From Hygrophila difformis (lineage: Eukaryota; Streptophyta; Magnoliopsida; Lamiales; Acanthaceae), in assembly GCA_030278955.1 (NCBI GenBank), contig JAOANR010000002.1:20446057-20510056 (forward strand): DNA of 64,000 nucleotides, written 5' to 3'. A program made the translations under genes and the position numbers. Position 1 is the stretch's first letter. Every line of letters starts with the position of its first letter. This document shows positions 11,780 to 22,229 of this stretch, piece after piece. The notes under the pieces were generated by a model that had not been told where the DNA came from, made no database searches, and saw only the letters and a list, made by a program, of their open reading frames with translations.

Positions 11780-12675
11780 CACAATTCAAGGCAACGATCG
11801 ACTGTCAACAACAAAAGGTGGCCCTACGAGGACCAGAAGGAGAGAAAATAGCTTATTATGTAAACCCGCATAAGCCGACTACAAAGTGGGTGACGGCTTC
11901 CCAACTAGGAACAATGCTACGCAAAGGATACCATTTGTTTATGTGTCATGTGCAAAACATGCAAGCTAACGAAGAAGGTTTGGAGTCGATACCTGTTATC
12001 AAAGAATACCCGGATGTCTTTCCGGAAGAGATACCGGGGATGCCACCTGTCCGCGATGTAGATTTCACAATTGATTTAGTGCCTGGGACAAAGCCAATCT
12101 CTAAAGCCCCGTATTGATTAGCCTCGGTCGAGATGAAAGAATTGAAAGATCAATTAGAAGAGTTACTGAGTAAAGGATACATTCGACCTAGCACTTCACC
12201 ATGGGGAGCTCCAGTGCTCTTTGTCAGAAAGAAGGATGGAGGGATGAGGTTATGCGTTGATTACCAAGGACTGAACCAAGTCACAGTTAAAAACAAGTAT
12301 CCCCTACCACGGATAGACGACTTGTTCGACCAGTTAAAGGGCGCAATGGTGTTTTCAAAAATTGATCTTCGATCAGGGTATCATCAGCTAAGAGTAGCAG
12401 AGAAAGATATACCTAAGACAGCCTTTCGTACAAGGTATGGTCACTATGAATTTACAGTGGTATCCTTCGGATTGACGAATGCCCCAGCAGCTTTCATGGG
12501 ACTGATGAACAATATCTTTCGGGAATTGCTAGACAAATGCGTGGTCGTCTTTATTGACGATATTTTGATATACTCAAGGAATGTAGAGGAGCATGCTCAA
12601 CACCTACGCCAAGTGTTGGAATTATTAAAGAAGCATCAACTCTATGCCAAATTGTCGAAATGTAGTTTTGGCTAG
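11773..12675 (+). pseudogene. Gypsy B pol: protease end and reverse transcriptase
   Basis: The frame starts with the post-protease spacer (LTQFKATIDC) and the pre-RT motif YPDVFPEEIPGMPP. A TGA at 12115-12117 interrupts it just before the RT; the same frame continues with [52 protein letters not shown] and the catalytic FIDD box at 12549-12560. It ends at 12675 where a one-base deletion in the SKCSF codons shifts the frame. It belongs to the RVT_1 family, in the usual gypsy position before RNase H. Confidence 0.9.
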
Positions 12676-12680
12676 ATAAA

Positions 12681-13671
12681 GTGGCATTCTTAGGTCACAT
12701 AGTTTCAGCTGAAGGAGTATCAGTGGATCCAACAAAGGTAGCAGCAGTCGCTGAATGGCCCGTACCAAAGAGCCAAACAGAGATTCGAAGTTTTCTGGGT
12801 TTGGCAGGATACTATCGGAGGTTTATTAAGGACTTCTCTAAAATTGCTCGACCTTTAACTCAAATGCTGAAAAGGGGTTGCGGTATCAACCCCTTGGACT
12901 GCTACGAAAAACACCATCGGATTTCAAAGTCGCGCGAGGACAGAGCAATGCGAACAAGCCTTCCGAGAGCTAAAGAAGCGGCTCACTTCAGCACCTGTTC
13001 TCACCTTGCCAAATGACAATGAAGAATTTGAGATATACAGTGATGCATCCAAATTTGGACTTGGTTGTGTTCTGATGCAACAACGGAAGGTCCTAGCTTA
13101 CGCCTCGCGACAATTAAGGCCACATGAAGAGAATTATCCTACTCATGACTTGGAACTAGCAGCTGTGGTGTTCGCTTTAAAGATCTGGCGGCACGACCTG
13201 TATGGGCGAACATGCAATGTATTTAGTGACCACAAGAGCCTTAAATACATCTTCACGCAAAAAGAACTGAATATGAGGCAAAGGCGGTGGTTAGAGCTGA
13301 TAAAAGACCATGACCTAGAAATTGCCTGTCATGAAGGAAAGGCAAATGTGGTGGCCGATGCGCTAAGCCGCAAGACGAAGCACTTGGCAAGTACAAGGAT
13401 ATTACCTTCAGAGCTCTATATGGATATGGTTCGGTTAGATATTGAACTTGTTAATGAAGGAACAGTGTTGGCGATGTTGAACAACTTGACTATCAAACCA
13501 ACACTATTCGATGAGATTCATGAAGCTCAACCGGGAGATGTGAAACTTGAAAGAATCAAGCTGAAGATAACACAAGGCAAGGCGGACGAGTTCCAGATTC
13601 ATGAAGATGGGAGTATTCGTTATCAAGGCCGATGGTGCGTACCGAAAAAGTGTGTGGAGATTAAACAGTGA
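12681..13671 (+). pseudogene. Gypsy B pol: RT thumb and RNase H
   Basis: First part (12681-13016): [15 protein letters not shown] and [21 protein letters not shown], the RT thumb and connection. A frameshift between about 12880 and 12960 scrambles the start of RNase H. The second part (from 13006) has the RNase H motifs [16 protein letters not shown], the [19 protein letters not shown] helix with its acidic residue, [10 protein letters not shown] and [15 protein letters not shown] at 13669-13671 ends this frame, but it continues in phase into the integrase. Confidence 0.88.
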
Positions 13672-13674
13672 ATC

Positions 13675-14961
13675 ATGGAGGAAGGGCACAACACACCATA
13701 TTCAGTGCACCCAGGGGAAGGCAAATTATACAAAAATCTGAAAGAAGTGTTCTGGTGGCCAAGGATGAAGCAAGAAATAAGTGAGTTTGTGTCAAAGTGC
13801 TTGACATGCCAGAAAGTAAAAGCAGAGCGTAAGAAGTCATTAGGCTTAATGCAACCATTGGAGATACCATCATGGAAATGGGAGAGCATCTCTATGGATT
13901 TCATATCTGGACTGCCGAAGACACTAAGAGGTATGAACAAAATATGGGTTATCGTGGATCGACTCACTAAAGCTGCCATATTTATACCCATGAAGGACAC
14001 ATGGACCATGGATCAGTTAGCAAAAGCATATGTCGACAATGTGGTAAGAAGGCATGGAATACCTCAAGACATCGTGTCTGATCGAGATAGCCGATTTATC
14101 TCTAATTTTTGGACGAAGTTACAAGAAGCCTTTGGGACTAAGTTGAAGATGAGCACAGCATTCCATCCTATGACAGACAGTCAAACTGAAAGGACAATCC
14201 AAACGCTGGAAGACATGTTACGGGCATGCGTCTTAGAATTCAAGGGTAGTTGGGAAGATCGATTACCCTTAATCGAGTTTTCCTATAATAACAGCTACCA
14301 TGCAAGTATTGGGATGACACCATTCGAAGCACTATACGGACGGAGGTGTCGAAGCCCACTATGTTGGAAGGAGAATACAGAGGTTGTGGTCGTGGGACCT
14401 CAACTTATTGATGACTCGATCGAAGCAATAGAGATTATCCAACAAAAGATGAAGGCAGCACAAGATCGACAAAAGAGCTATGCCGATCAACGACGCCAAA
14501 TGGGTGAATTCACAGTTGGTGATAAAGTCCTCTTGAAAATATCACCGATGCGAGGAGTGATGTGCTTTGGGAAGCGTGGGAAATTAAGCCCACGATATAT
14601 TGGTCCGTACGATATTGTCGAGCGAGTGGGAAATCTTGCCTACCGACTAGCCTTACCAATGGAACTTGCACGAGTACACAATGCGTTTCATATATCTCAA
14701 TTGAAGAAATATCACCATGACCCCTCACACATCCTTCAACCGGAAGTCATAGAATTGGACGAGGATTTGACATACGAGGTACGTCCGGTGCGCATCTTAG
14801 ACACAAAGGATAGAGCAACACGGAATCGAACAATTCACATGGTTAAAGTCCTATGGTCAAACCACGACTACGAAGAAGCTACATGGGAGATGGAGAAAGA
14901 TGTAAAGGCAAAATACCCGGATTTATTCATGCAAGCTAGCAAACAAGTTATACGAACATAA
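13675..14961 (+). pseudogene. Gypsy B pol: integrase with chromodomain-like C-terminus
   Basis: An open stretch of 428 codons. It contains the HHCC zinc finger (HNTPYSVHPGEGKLYKNL to CLTCQKVKAE) and the catalytic core: D in SMDFISGLPK, D in IVSDRDSRF and E in SQTERTIQTLEDML. Further on are the GPY/F motif region (LSPRYIGPYDIVERVG), the HNAFHISQLKKY motif and a chromodomain-like end (MVKVLWSNHDYEEATWE) typical of Tekay/Del chromoviruses. The domain may target integration to chromatin marks. It is the best preserved part of the element, but it lacks an intact upstream polyprotein frame. Confidence 0.9.
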
Positions 14962-15089
14962 CTATTTATCCAAGTTGGGGAGGACGTGACAACTTGACAA
15001 TATAAGGTTAGTATTTTATGACTAACTTTCGGTAAAGACATATTCGTAACAAACCTCGAGGACGAAGTTTTTTTTTAAGGTGGGTAGAT
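14962..15089 (+). promoter_or_regulatory. Gypsy B 3' untranslated region with polypurine tract
   Basis: Short non-coding stretch ending in TTTTTTAAGGTGGGTAGA directly before the 3' LTR. The AAGGTGGG core is the polypurine tract that primes plus-strand DNA. Confidence 0.75.
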
Positions 15090-15130
15090 TGTGATGCCAA
15101 AAAAAAAATATAATAATAATAATAATAATA

Positions 15131-15189
<59 letters not shown>

Positions 15190-16981
15190 GGCCACTATCC
15201 TTTCGTAACAATTGAATACATTCAAACAAAACCCATTATTTCCGTCCCCAATCCCCAACTCCCAAGATGTTCTCACCACCCGTATTCAATTGAAACCCTC
15301 TGGAATTTATTTAAATCAATCTTCCTTCTACTCTTCCCAATAGATTTCAGAGACTGCAAATCGGTGGGTGTTCTTTTAATTCTTCCTTGTTCCTCCTCAT
15401 CATCGATCTGATGCTAAATTTCCTTTCTTGTTAATGATCCCAACAGTTTCCTTATGAGGGTTAGTGGAATTTCCTTGTGATTCCTACAGTTTCCTTTCAG
15501 ATTGGATATCAAGAAAGTAAGTTAATTCTCTATTCCACTCATCGGTTTGGTTTTGCCCCTATCTCTTTTCTTGGCTATCTTGTTCATACTACCATTGCTT
15601 CCGTAAATGTTTGTGGTTTCCTTTGCTTCACCTTCTAGTTACTCAATTATTTGTCAAACCCCTATTTTTGCTTACATCTGTAAATGTAATTGGAAACTTT
15701 GATCCCTGTCCTCTTCTTCACTTCCAGCATATCCTTATTTATTTATCCCTTTGTTTCAAATTCCCAATTTTTACTTTAGATGTGTAAATAATCACCACTG
15801 TCATACACCATGTAAATTGGTTTGTGTCTATTACCCGAACTGTTTATGTATTTGCTGTTTTGTAGTTTAAATCTTAACAATGAATTTAAGTGTGGGACCC
15901 TACGGTATTAGCTTGTTGACTTGGTGTCTAGCCTTTCTTCTTATTTTCTTCTCCTACAGGAAGTCAAACTAGCAAATGTGTTATTGATAGGTGAATGTAA
16001 ATAATATTCATTCCTACCTCCGTGTGAGTTACTGTGTTGCTCACTTGCCTATCTAATTATCTACTTCATGTGTTGTATTGAGGTCCTGGCCTGGTAACTA
16101 TTTCTTAAACTTAAATCTTATGGTGTCGGTTCTCTCAATATGAGATTCTTGTGTTGAGGATGATGTCGGTATTTTGGAATAATTGTAGGTGTGGTAATTA
16201 TGTATTTGGCCCTACGAGTAGATGTTGGTAAAGTTTATGTTTTATGAAACCAATGCCATGGCTATTTGGATATTGCATATCGGATATTCGATGAAGGTAA
16301 TTGTCCCTCCTATGGGTAGAGCCTGTATGTGTCTATAACCCTAGACAGTCGGAGTACTAGTCTAGGACACCGGTGTTAGCAGTTATAGAGTCCTCTGCAT
16401 GCGCGAGAGATGATATATGTGAATTGGACTATGGATTGTGGATTATGGATTATGGTGCATTGGATTGGTTTCATTTAACATATGTGTTACCTACCTTATA
16501 ATTTTGGGATTTAAATTCGGTAAATTATTGGTATTGCTATATAAATTATTCCTTTGTGCCGTTGAGTCAACCCTAAGTCTCCAGCATGTGTGGGATAGGG
16601 GATTGACTTACTCAGCGTTGCTGATTTTGTTCACTTCTTTTCAGGATAGGTGATTGAGCTCGGCATGGCATTTGCATCTGGGATTGGGATATTTGAAAAT
16701 AAGCTTTTATGTTGCACTATTTTCTTTCGACCCAGTGAGGTCAAATTGGTACCTTAAATATATATTTGCATCTTGTTCCTAAACTTATAAATTTAATATC
16801 GTACGTACAATATGATTTTAAAAAGATTATTATTTTATGGTCGTCAATTGTGGTTTTAAATGCATTTTTAAAATTTTAAAAGCCTTAGCATTTTCTATTT
16901 AAGTTAACTTGGAACTGAACTTAGATAGAAAATGTGGCGGTAACATCCCTACTTCCACTGTCTTTCAAATGGGGTGTTACA
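15090..16981 (+). repeat. Gypsy B 3' LTR
   Basis: 1892 bp with the same ends as the 5' LTR. It differs by scattered substitutions and a few small indels, plus a different (TAA)n length and interruption pattern. Confidence 0.93.
15099..15188. repeat. (TAA)n microsatellite in the 3' LTR
   Basis: The counterpart of the array at 7748-7830, here interrupted by TATAATAATAATATAATAAT-like imperfections. The ORF-like poly-Tyr and poly-Leu readings over it are artefacts. Confidence 0.95.
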
Positions 16982-17068
16982 GCCATTATCAAAGGTACTG
17001 CTCGACAAGTTCAAGAAGATGATAGGGATGACAGATGGTAGAAGCATTTGAAGTTTACGGGGGTGTTT
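16982..17068 (+). pseudogene. Copia A pol C-terminal codons and polypurine tract
   Basis: Starts with the second copy of GCCAT. The codons from 16985 continue the frame cut at 7737, encoding a short basic tail (LLDKFKKMIGMTDG) and a TGA at about 17052-17054. The G-rich ACGGGGGTG just before the LTR is the polypurine tract. This confirms that gypsy B entered a copia pol that read through at this point. Confidence 0.88.
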
Positions 17069-17381
17069 TGTTGGAAAAATGGCATAAACATCAAATGACG
17101 TATTCGTTGAAGCCACCAAAGTAACAGTAAAGCCATCCAAGTTGAATTCTCATCTACGGCGCCGAAAGTATTGAAGCCACTATAAGAATAGTTTAACATG
17201 TGTTGATTGTCTTATGTGCATTTTCATTTCTATAAATAGGTTCTTAGGTTGTTGTAATTCTCAGAGCGAAGCAAAGCAAGAAATGCAAAAAAAGCTTTAG
17301 CTATACAACTCTCCGCTTTTGGTTATCCTTTTAGATATCAAAAGTGTAAAGTGTCTTGTGTGTGTGATATCAAAATCTACA
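17069..17381 (+). repeat. Copia A 3' LTR
   Basis: Starts TGTTGGAAAAATGG, ends AAAATCTACA and is followed by the TGTAG target duplication. About 17 differences from the 5' LTR were counted by eye. Confidence 0.93.
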
Positions 17382-17640
17382 TGTAGAAATGGTGGAGGAG
17401 CTTGAGGACGAAGCTTGGTGGAGTTGGTCGGACTGGAGCAGGTGAGACGAGGATGATGGGTCTGGCCGGAAATGGAGAGCTCGCCGGAAACTAGAAGTGG
17501 TGGTGGTGGTGTTGTCGTGTGGAAAGTGACGCCGGAGTCATTTTGAAAGTAGTGGGCGAGCGGCCTGTTGTCCGTTCAAGTCCAATTCTAAAATTCAGAT
17601 TTGGAGAAGAAGAGATACCTGCGGGTCCCACGATAATTTA
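17382..17640 (-). other. GC-rich block, right half
   Basis: After the second TGTAG the GC-rich composition of 2290-2834 resumes (GGTGGAGGAGCTTGAGG, CGCCGGAG words). On the minus strand it gives Pro/Ser-rich peptides with stops. It is the other half of the copia A target locus. No family is recognised. Confidence 0.35.
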
Positions 17641-17965
17641 GTTTAATTTTGATTTCAACATTTTTTTTTAAAATTTTATACATAGAAATATATAAATGAA
17701 ATTAAAACTATACAAACAATTAATGCTACATACAATAGAACTATTTTAAATTTTGCTTTGTTTTTCTGCTTTTTTTTAATACAAATTTAATAAAATAGCA
17801 ATATTTTTGTGTTTTCAATACCAACTTATTATTTATACAAACTTGTATATATCTGTCAAATTCAACTGCTTTCTTATTTAAATAAGACTGGAATACGATC
17901 AAATGTCCATGTTTGACACGAAAATAGATTGAAAATAATGGTCAATTTTGGCCATTATCATTTGG
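17641..17965. other. AT-rich intergenic DNA
   Basis: AT-rich sequence without coding frames or clear repeat structure. Confidence 0.5.
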
Positions 17966-18437
17966 ATTTAGGGAAATGGGCATTAGAAGGGTTTCGGACC
18001 CGAATTTAGGCCATTTGGCAGGAATTCGGGCCGTGGGATGTACACGCGCTTACTTGATGACCTAAAAGTGGAAATAATTCCTTCTGGTGACCTATTTTAA
18101 TTTTTTCAATTATTTTTTATTTTATGTAATTAAAATAAATAATACTCATTTTGTGTCATTATTTATGTCCCACTTTTTTTCTTTAATATTAATCGCCAAA
18201 GCTATCACATCACACTACATTAAAAAAAAGAAAAAAGAAAAGAAAATTAAAATGGGACATAAATAATGACACAAAATGGGTATTATTTATTTTAATTACA
18301 TAAAATAAAATATAATTGAAAAACTAAAATAGGCTACCAAAGGCCACCGCGTAAACGTGTGCACATTACACGGCCAGAATTCCAGCCAAATGGCCTAAAT
18401 TTGAGCCTGAAATCCTTCTAATGGCCCATTTCCCTTA
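17966..18437. mobile_element. Foldback/MITE-like element with long inverted arms
   Basis: The left arm (from GATTTAGGGAAATGGGC at 17966) and the right arm (ending GGCCCATTTCCCTTAATC near 18437) are inverted copies of about 200 bp each, meeting around 18180-18240. Shared blocks include ATTAGAAGG, AATTTAGGCCATTTGGC and the AT-rich core TGTCATTATTTATGTCCCA. No coding content is present. A clear target duplication was not found. An extra direct copy of an inner block (AAAAGTGGAAA followed by CCTTCT) lies just outside, at 18449-18500, so the structure is composite. It may be a Mutator-type or unclassified foldback MITE. Confidence 0.7.
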
Positions 18438-18565
18438 ATCAAAATATCGTAGCCCAAAAGTGGAAAGACCTCCTTCTCGTGGCATATTTAGTTATTATCT
18501 CTTTTATTTATACACAATTTCAGTTATTAATCGTTGAAAATGTACATTGGATTGCGTATATAATA

Positions 18566-18823
18566 CTCCCTCCTTATCATTTTATTTTTTACAGACCAAA
18601 TTTTCCACAGTTAATACACATTTTAAATCATTAATAACTCAAGTTCCATACAAGTAAATATTCTAAAAGTTCGATATTTACAAACTATACGACGAGACAA
18701 ATCTAATAAGATCTCACTTAACTATATTATAGCATGTATAACTATAATACAACTTTAAATGAAAGTGTATGTGTGAATAGTAGCACATTATCAAAAGTAA
18801 TAAACATAACAAGACGGAGGTAG
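18566..18823. mobile_element. Stowaway-like MITE
   Basis: 258 bp with inverted ends CTCCCTCCTTAT and ACGGAGGTAG and the TA target duplication (18564-18565, 18824-18825). It is a non-autonomous Tc1/Mariner derivative with no coding capacity. Confidence 0.85.
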
Positions 18824-18825
18824 TA

Positions 18826-20478
18826 TGAATATTGCAACTTCATGAGAATGGAGTAAGTATTATTTTATTTCTCAACTCAACTCAAAGCCCAACTCAAGCC
18901 GAAGCCCAAATAACACATTCCAAATTCCATATGACCATATCACCACTTTCTTTGCCCTAACTCGATAAACAAGATGCAAGATCAAGATTTAATTTTACTT
19001 GTTTCCGGATATTTGTCTATGCATAGATAATTGTATTTTTATTTTTTTTCCAAGAGTTTTTAGTAGTTCTAGTTCATGAAGTATTTGGCTTGTAAACAGT
19101 GAACTTATATTTTTTTTTTGAACTTTTAATTAACATGGGCTGTTGCGACTGTAATTCATAGGATTTTTTTATTTTTAAAAATTTGTTTAAACCAAACCCA
19201 AACCACACCAAGTCTTTTCTTTTTGTTTTTTTTTTGTTTGGTTTGGTTTGGTTTGAAATGCAAAAATGGTTTGGTTTGGGTTGATATTTCTCCAAAGCAT
19301 ATTTATGTGATTTGGTACCAAATTGCACCAAACCAAACTATGTACACCCCTATCTTCAACCATAATAACTTTTTGTTCTTCCAAGGATTCTGTATCACTC
19401 CCTTCATTACTAGAACTAAAACTATCTAGCTATGTAGCCAGTGACAGACCAGAAGTAGATGTAGAAACTTTAGAAGCCTTCTTCAGTCTGGTTTCCTTTG
19501 CATTCTACTAGCAGTCTTCTCAATCTCGAGATCAAATACCAATTTAACTATACAAGAAGAACGAGATATAAACTAGGGAAAACCCAATTACAAAGTAAAA
19601 AGAAAAAGAAAATATCACAATATAGACTAGCTGAGCGCCATTCCCCAGCAACCATGCCATAATTTTACAGCTTGTCGTTGAGCTACAAAATATAATTTAA
19701 ATCTTGTGTCACCAAGCAAAAACAAATGTAGTTTAGTAGTGACAAGGGTCGTGTCCTCAGAGATTGCGATACCACTCTTTTATGCTATATATAATAAAAA
19801 AACGGGGAGTTTTATTTTCAACAAAAGAAAATGATAACAAGAACTAAAAAGTGAATGATCATTGAAACTAAGAAAATCACAAAGCGAGTTTCTGAAACAC
19901 AAGTTCAAAATAAAATATTGGATCTAACTTATGGAATTATTAATCTATAGCTTAAAGATTGATTTTACATGCATTTAAGCAAGATCATCGATGCATAAAC
20001 ATGATACAAATTGATAAACCAGTTATAGGTCTGCTTAGACAACTAATTTCTCCTTATAGATTAAACAATTAAGGTACGCCCATTAATTGTCTCTAATCGA
20101 ACCAACATTCCTAGATACGCCCGTAGAAAATATTATTTAATTAAAATTATCAAATTTTAGAAAATATTATTTTAATTAGAAAATATTTTAGAAAATATTT
20201 TAAATATTTAGAAAAGCCTAATTCAAACCAATTACCACCTACGCTTAGTAATTCGCAATTTAATTACATAATTCCCCTGGAAGGAACTAATAAACCCACG
20301 TACCACCTATTCAATTCAAATACAATTACGGATACACATATCAAATTGGCATTCAATTATTAAACTAGACAAACATTCTGATCCAAAAATATTCATCCAA
20401 TTTAATAATTATTAACCCTAAAAGTAGGAATTGCTTAAATATCAACAAACATCAATGTTTCATAGTCTAAAATACATT
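18826..20478. other. Intergenic DNA, probably old transposon remnants
   Basis: No intact gene is visible. 19180-19330 is low-complexity with GGTTT and CCAAA repeats. 19690-20470 has a non-coding, repeat-like character (GACAAGGGTCGTGTCCTCAGAG, GGTACGCCCATTAATTG) that I associate loosely with LTR-derived non-coding repeats, but I cannot name a family. A minus-strand Ser/Glu-rich reading at about 19340-19510 has stops. Confidence 0.35.
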
Positions 20479-20741
20479 GGCCCTGTTTGGCAAATAAGCT
20501 AAACAAAGTTAGCTTTTCTATTCATTTTAAGTTAAATTAGCTTATTTAAAAAGACAAAATACCTTAAAATAGTGTTCAATCAGCTTTTTTGAAACCACTG
20601 CAAATAGCAGCATTTTGGTATTAGCTTATTCTAGGCAAAAAAAATTGTCTCAAAACTGTCAAACAGTTAATTTTAACTAATTTATTACTCAAATTACTCA
20701 CATAATCAGTTAACAGCTAACAGCTAATTCACAAACAGGTC
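20479..20741. mobile_element. hAT-like MITE
   Basis: About 263 bp with imperfect inverted ends, GGCCCTGTTTGG at the left and CAAACAGGTC at the right, followed inward by matching AGCT and TAGC words. This end sequence is common in hAT-type plant MITEs. The expected 8-bp target duplication is not clear, so the exact borders are uncertain. Confidence 0.6.
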
Positions 20742-21680
20742 GTAACTCCCAAAATCCCATAGTCATCCTTCATCAATTTTTCAAATTAGTGAAAACAAAA
20801 CTTTAATCTAAATCCGTGGAAGATAAAAGAAATTAGTTAGGGTCAGAACCACTTCCAAAGATGAGAGAAGAGAAGAAGAAGATTTTCCTACTTGTCCAGT
20901 ACCTCGCGTGCTTCCTCCTTTCTGTTTGGCGTTTTTTTTCCTTTTCTTGCTTTTCAAAAAATATATGCAAAAAAGTTAAATCCGTTTGCTCTAACTGTTC
21001 CCACCCTTCTTTTGTATAAGTTGGCTTTCCTCTCCATGAAGTAATGTCTTATTGGGCTTTAAAGAAAAGAAAGGGTTTGGGCCTTTGAATGAGTTTTGGC
21101 TCTCGGGACGAATAAAATTTTTTCATCTTCTTCTCACCTTACTTATTATGGTCGTAACCAAGGATTCCTTTGCCTGCTGTCAACTTCACTTGTTTCCTTC
21201 TTCTTTGTTCCACTTCTTCCAATTGTTTTGCCATCCTCCTACAAACAATCAAACAATCACAACAAGAGTAAAAAACATCGAAAACCATCATAAAACATCT
21301 AATATATATGTCATTAACAAGCACAAAAATCATATTATCAGGTTCTTGGTTGCACAACAATATCTTGTTGGCTGGAGTGTGAGTAAGAGAGTTCACTGTA
21401 GTTCGGGGTTGGAAACCTGTGTTTGAACGGATAGTGAAACTGTCCTGTATTGGTATCCCCAGATATAGGATGCAGCTGAACTGGGTCAGCAAATCATGTG
21501 TTTTTTCTTTTGTTCTATGCCTTTATATTTCCGTTGTGTATGAGTTAATTGATCGGTGTTCAAAGTAATCGTTAGAACATAGACTGAACAAACACGTAAA
21601 AGATTCATCTCTGCCACCCCGGACCGGACCTAACACAAATAATTTCGAGTTGTTCCCGAACAAAAAGCATGTGTTCATTC
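20742..21680. other. Intergenic DNA upstream of GSTF
   Basis: No well-supported gene. A short minus-strand reading at 21139-21255 could be a terminal exon and is listed separately. The rest is AT-rich. Confidence 0.45.
21139..21255 (-). other. Possible terminal exon fragment, minus strand
   Basis: On the minus strand an acceptor-like TTTGTAG is followed by an open stretch with a charged, helix-like sequence (MAKQLEEVEQRRRKQVK, then KGILGYDHNK) ending in TAA at 21141-21139. Charge pattern and codons look more protein-like than the surroundings. I do not recognise the family and see no upstream exon, so this may be chance or a gene relic. Confidence 0.22.
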
Positions 21681-21876
21681 GTTAACCAAGTGAGCTCAAG
21701 TTCGTATTCAAACTTGGTTCATTAAGCTTCACAACGAGCAATTAAGGACAAAAATGAGCCGAAGTGAGCTTTATTCACGTTAACCAAGTGAGCTCAAGTT
21801 CGTATTCAAACTTGGTTCATTAAGCTTCACAACGAGCAATTAAGGACAAAAATGAGCCGAAGTGAGCTTTATTCAC
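21681..21876. repeat. Perfect 98-bp tandem duplication
   Basis: The unit starting GTTAACCAAGTGAGCTCAAG and ending TTATTCAC is present at 21681-21778 and again at 21779-21876 with no difference that I can see. It lies about 350 bp upstream of the GSTF start codon. Confidence 0.95.
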
Positions 21877-21945
21877 AAAGAGTTTATTTTTATATGAGCG
21901 GATGAAACTTAAAGGCACAAGTAGAATGCATGCTGTAAAATGCAA

Positions 21946-21970
21946 GGGGTAATTCTCTGTCTCTCTCTCT
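21946..21970. repeat. CT-rich microsatellite
   Basis: GGTAATTCTCTGTCTCTCTCTCTTC contains a short (CT)n run, in the upstream region of GSTF. CT-rich runs are common in plant promoters and leaders. Confidence 0.6.
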
Positions 21971-22100
21971 TCATCGTTCAAGGATGTATAAATTTATATA
22001 GAAAATTCCTCGTGCCATAATGATCAAGAGAGTCTGGTGGCGGCTTGACATCCACATATTGTTGTACAACATATTACACTTATTTTCCAACAAGTCCGCA

Positions 22101-22108
22101 TTATATAA
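22101..22108 (+). promoter_or_regulatory. Candidate TATA box of GSTF
   Basis: TTATATAA, about 122 bp before the ATG, would give a leader near 90-100 nt. Another TATA-like stretch lies at about 21990-22000 (TTTATATAG). The choice is an inference. Confidence 0.35.
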
Positions 22109-22229
22109 TTTTTTATACAATACAAGGTTGACACGTCTACCAGACTACCAGTACAAGTGTACATCCATCCTTTCTAGTTTCTACTCAGATCTTCCCAGAA
22201 TTACAAACTTCGTTCCTCAGGCAGCAGAA

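Larger units (their letters stand above)
7738..16981 (+). mobile_element. Ty3/gypsy chromovirus B (Tekay/Del-like) nested in copia A
   Basis: A complete gypsy element, plus orientation, 9.24 kb, with LTRs 7738-9634 and 15090-16981 that start TGTGATGCC and end GTTACA. The target duplication GCCAT is at 7733-7737 and 16982-16986. Domain order is gag, protease, RT, RNase H, integrase, and the integrase ends in a chromodomain-like region, which places it in the chromoviruses. By eye the LTRs differ at about 30-35 sites, close to 2%, less than the host copia. Three stops (10886, 12115, 13669) and at least three frameshifts (near 11774, 12670 and 12880-12960) break the polyprotein. Confidence 0.95.
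2835..17381 (+). mobile_element. Ty1/copia LTR retrotransposon A (split by gypsy B)
   Basis: A complete copia element in plus orientation, bounded by 313-bp LTRs (2835-3147 and 17069-17381) and a 5-bp target duplication TGTAG (2830-2834 and 17382-17386). The domain order is gag, protease, integrase, reverse transcriptase, RNase H; integrase before reverse transcriptase defines copia. The last codons of pol are separated from the rest by the 9.2-kb gypsy insertion at 7738-16981; without it the element is about 5.3 kb. By eye the two LTRs differ at about 17 positions, roughly 5%. Several stops and frameshifts in gag-pol make it non-functional. Confidence 0.95.

Noticed and set aside
22020..22229. 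Extended N-terminus of the GSTF first exon
   Set aside because: The canonical phi-class start is at 22230; the upstream 70 codons have no GST character and cover the likely promoter and leader.
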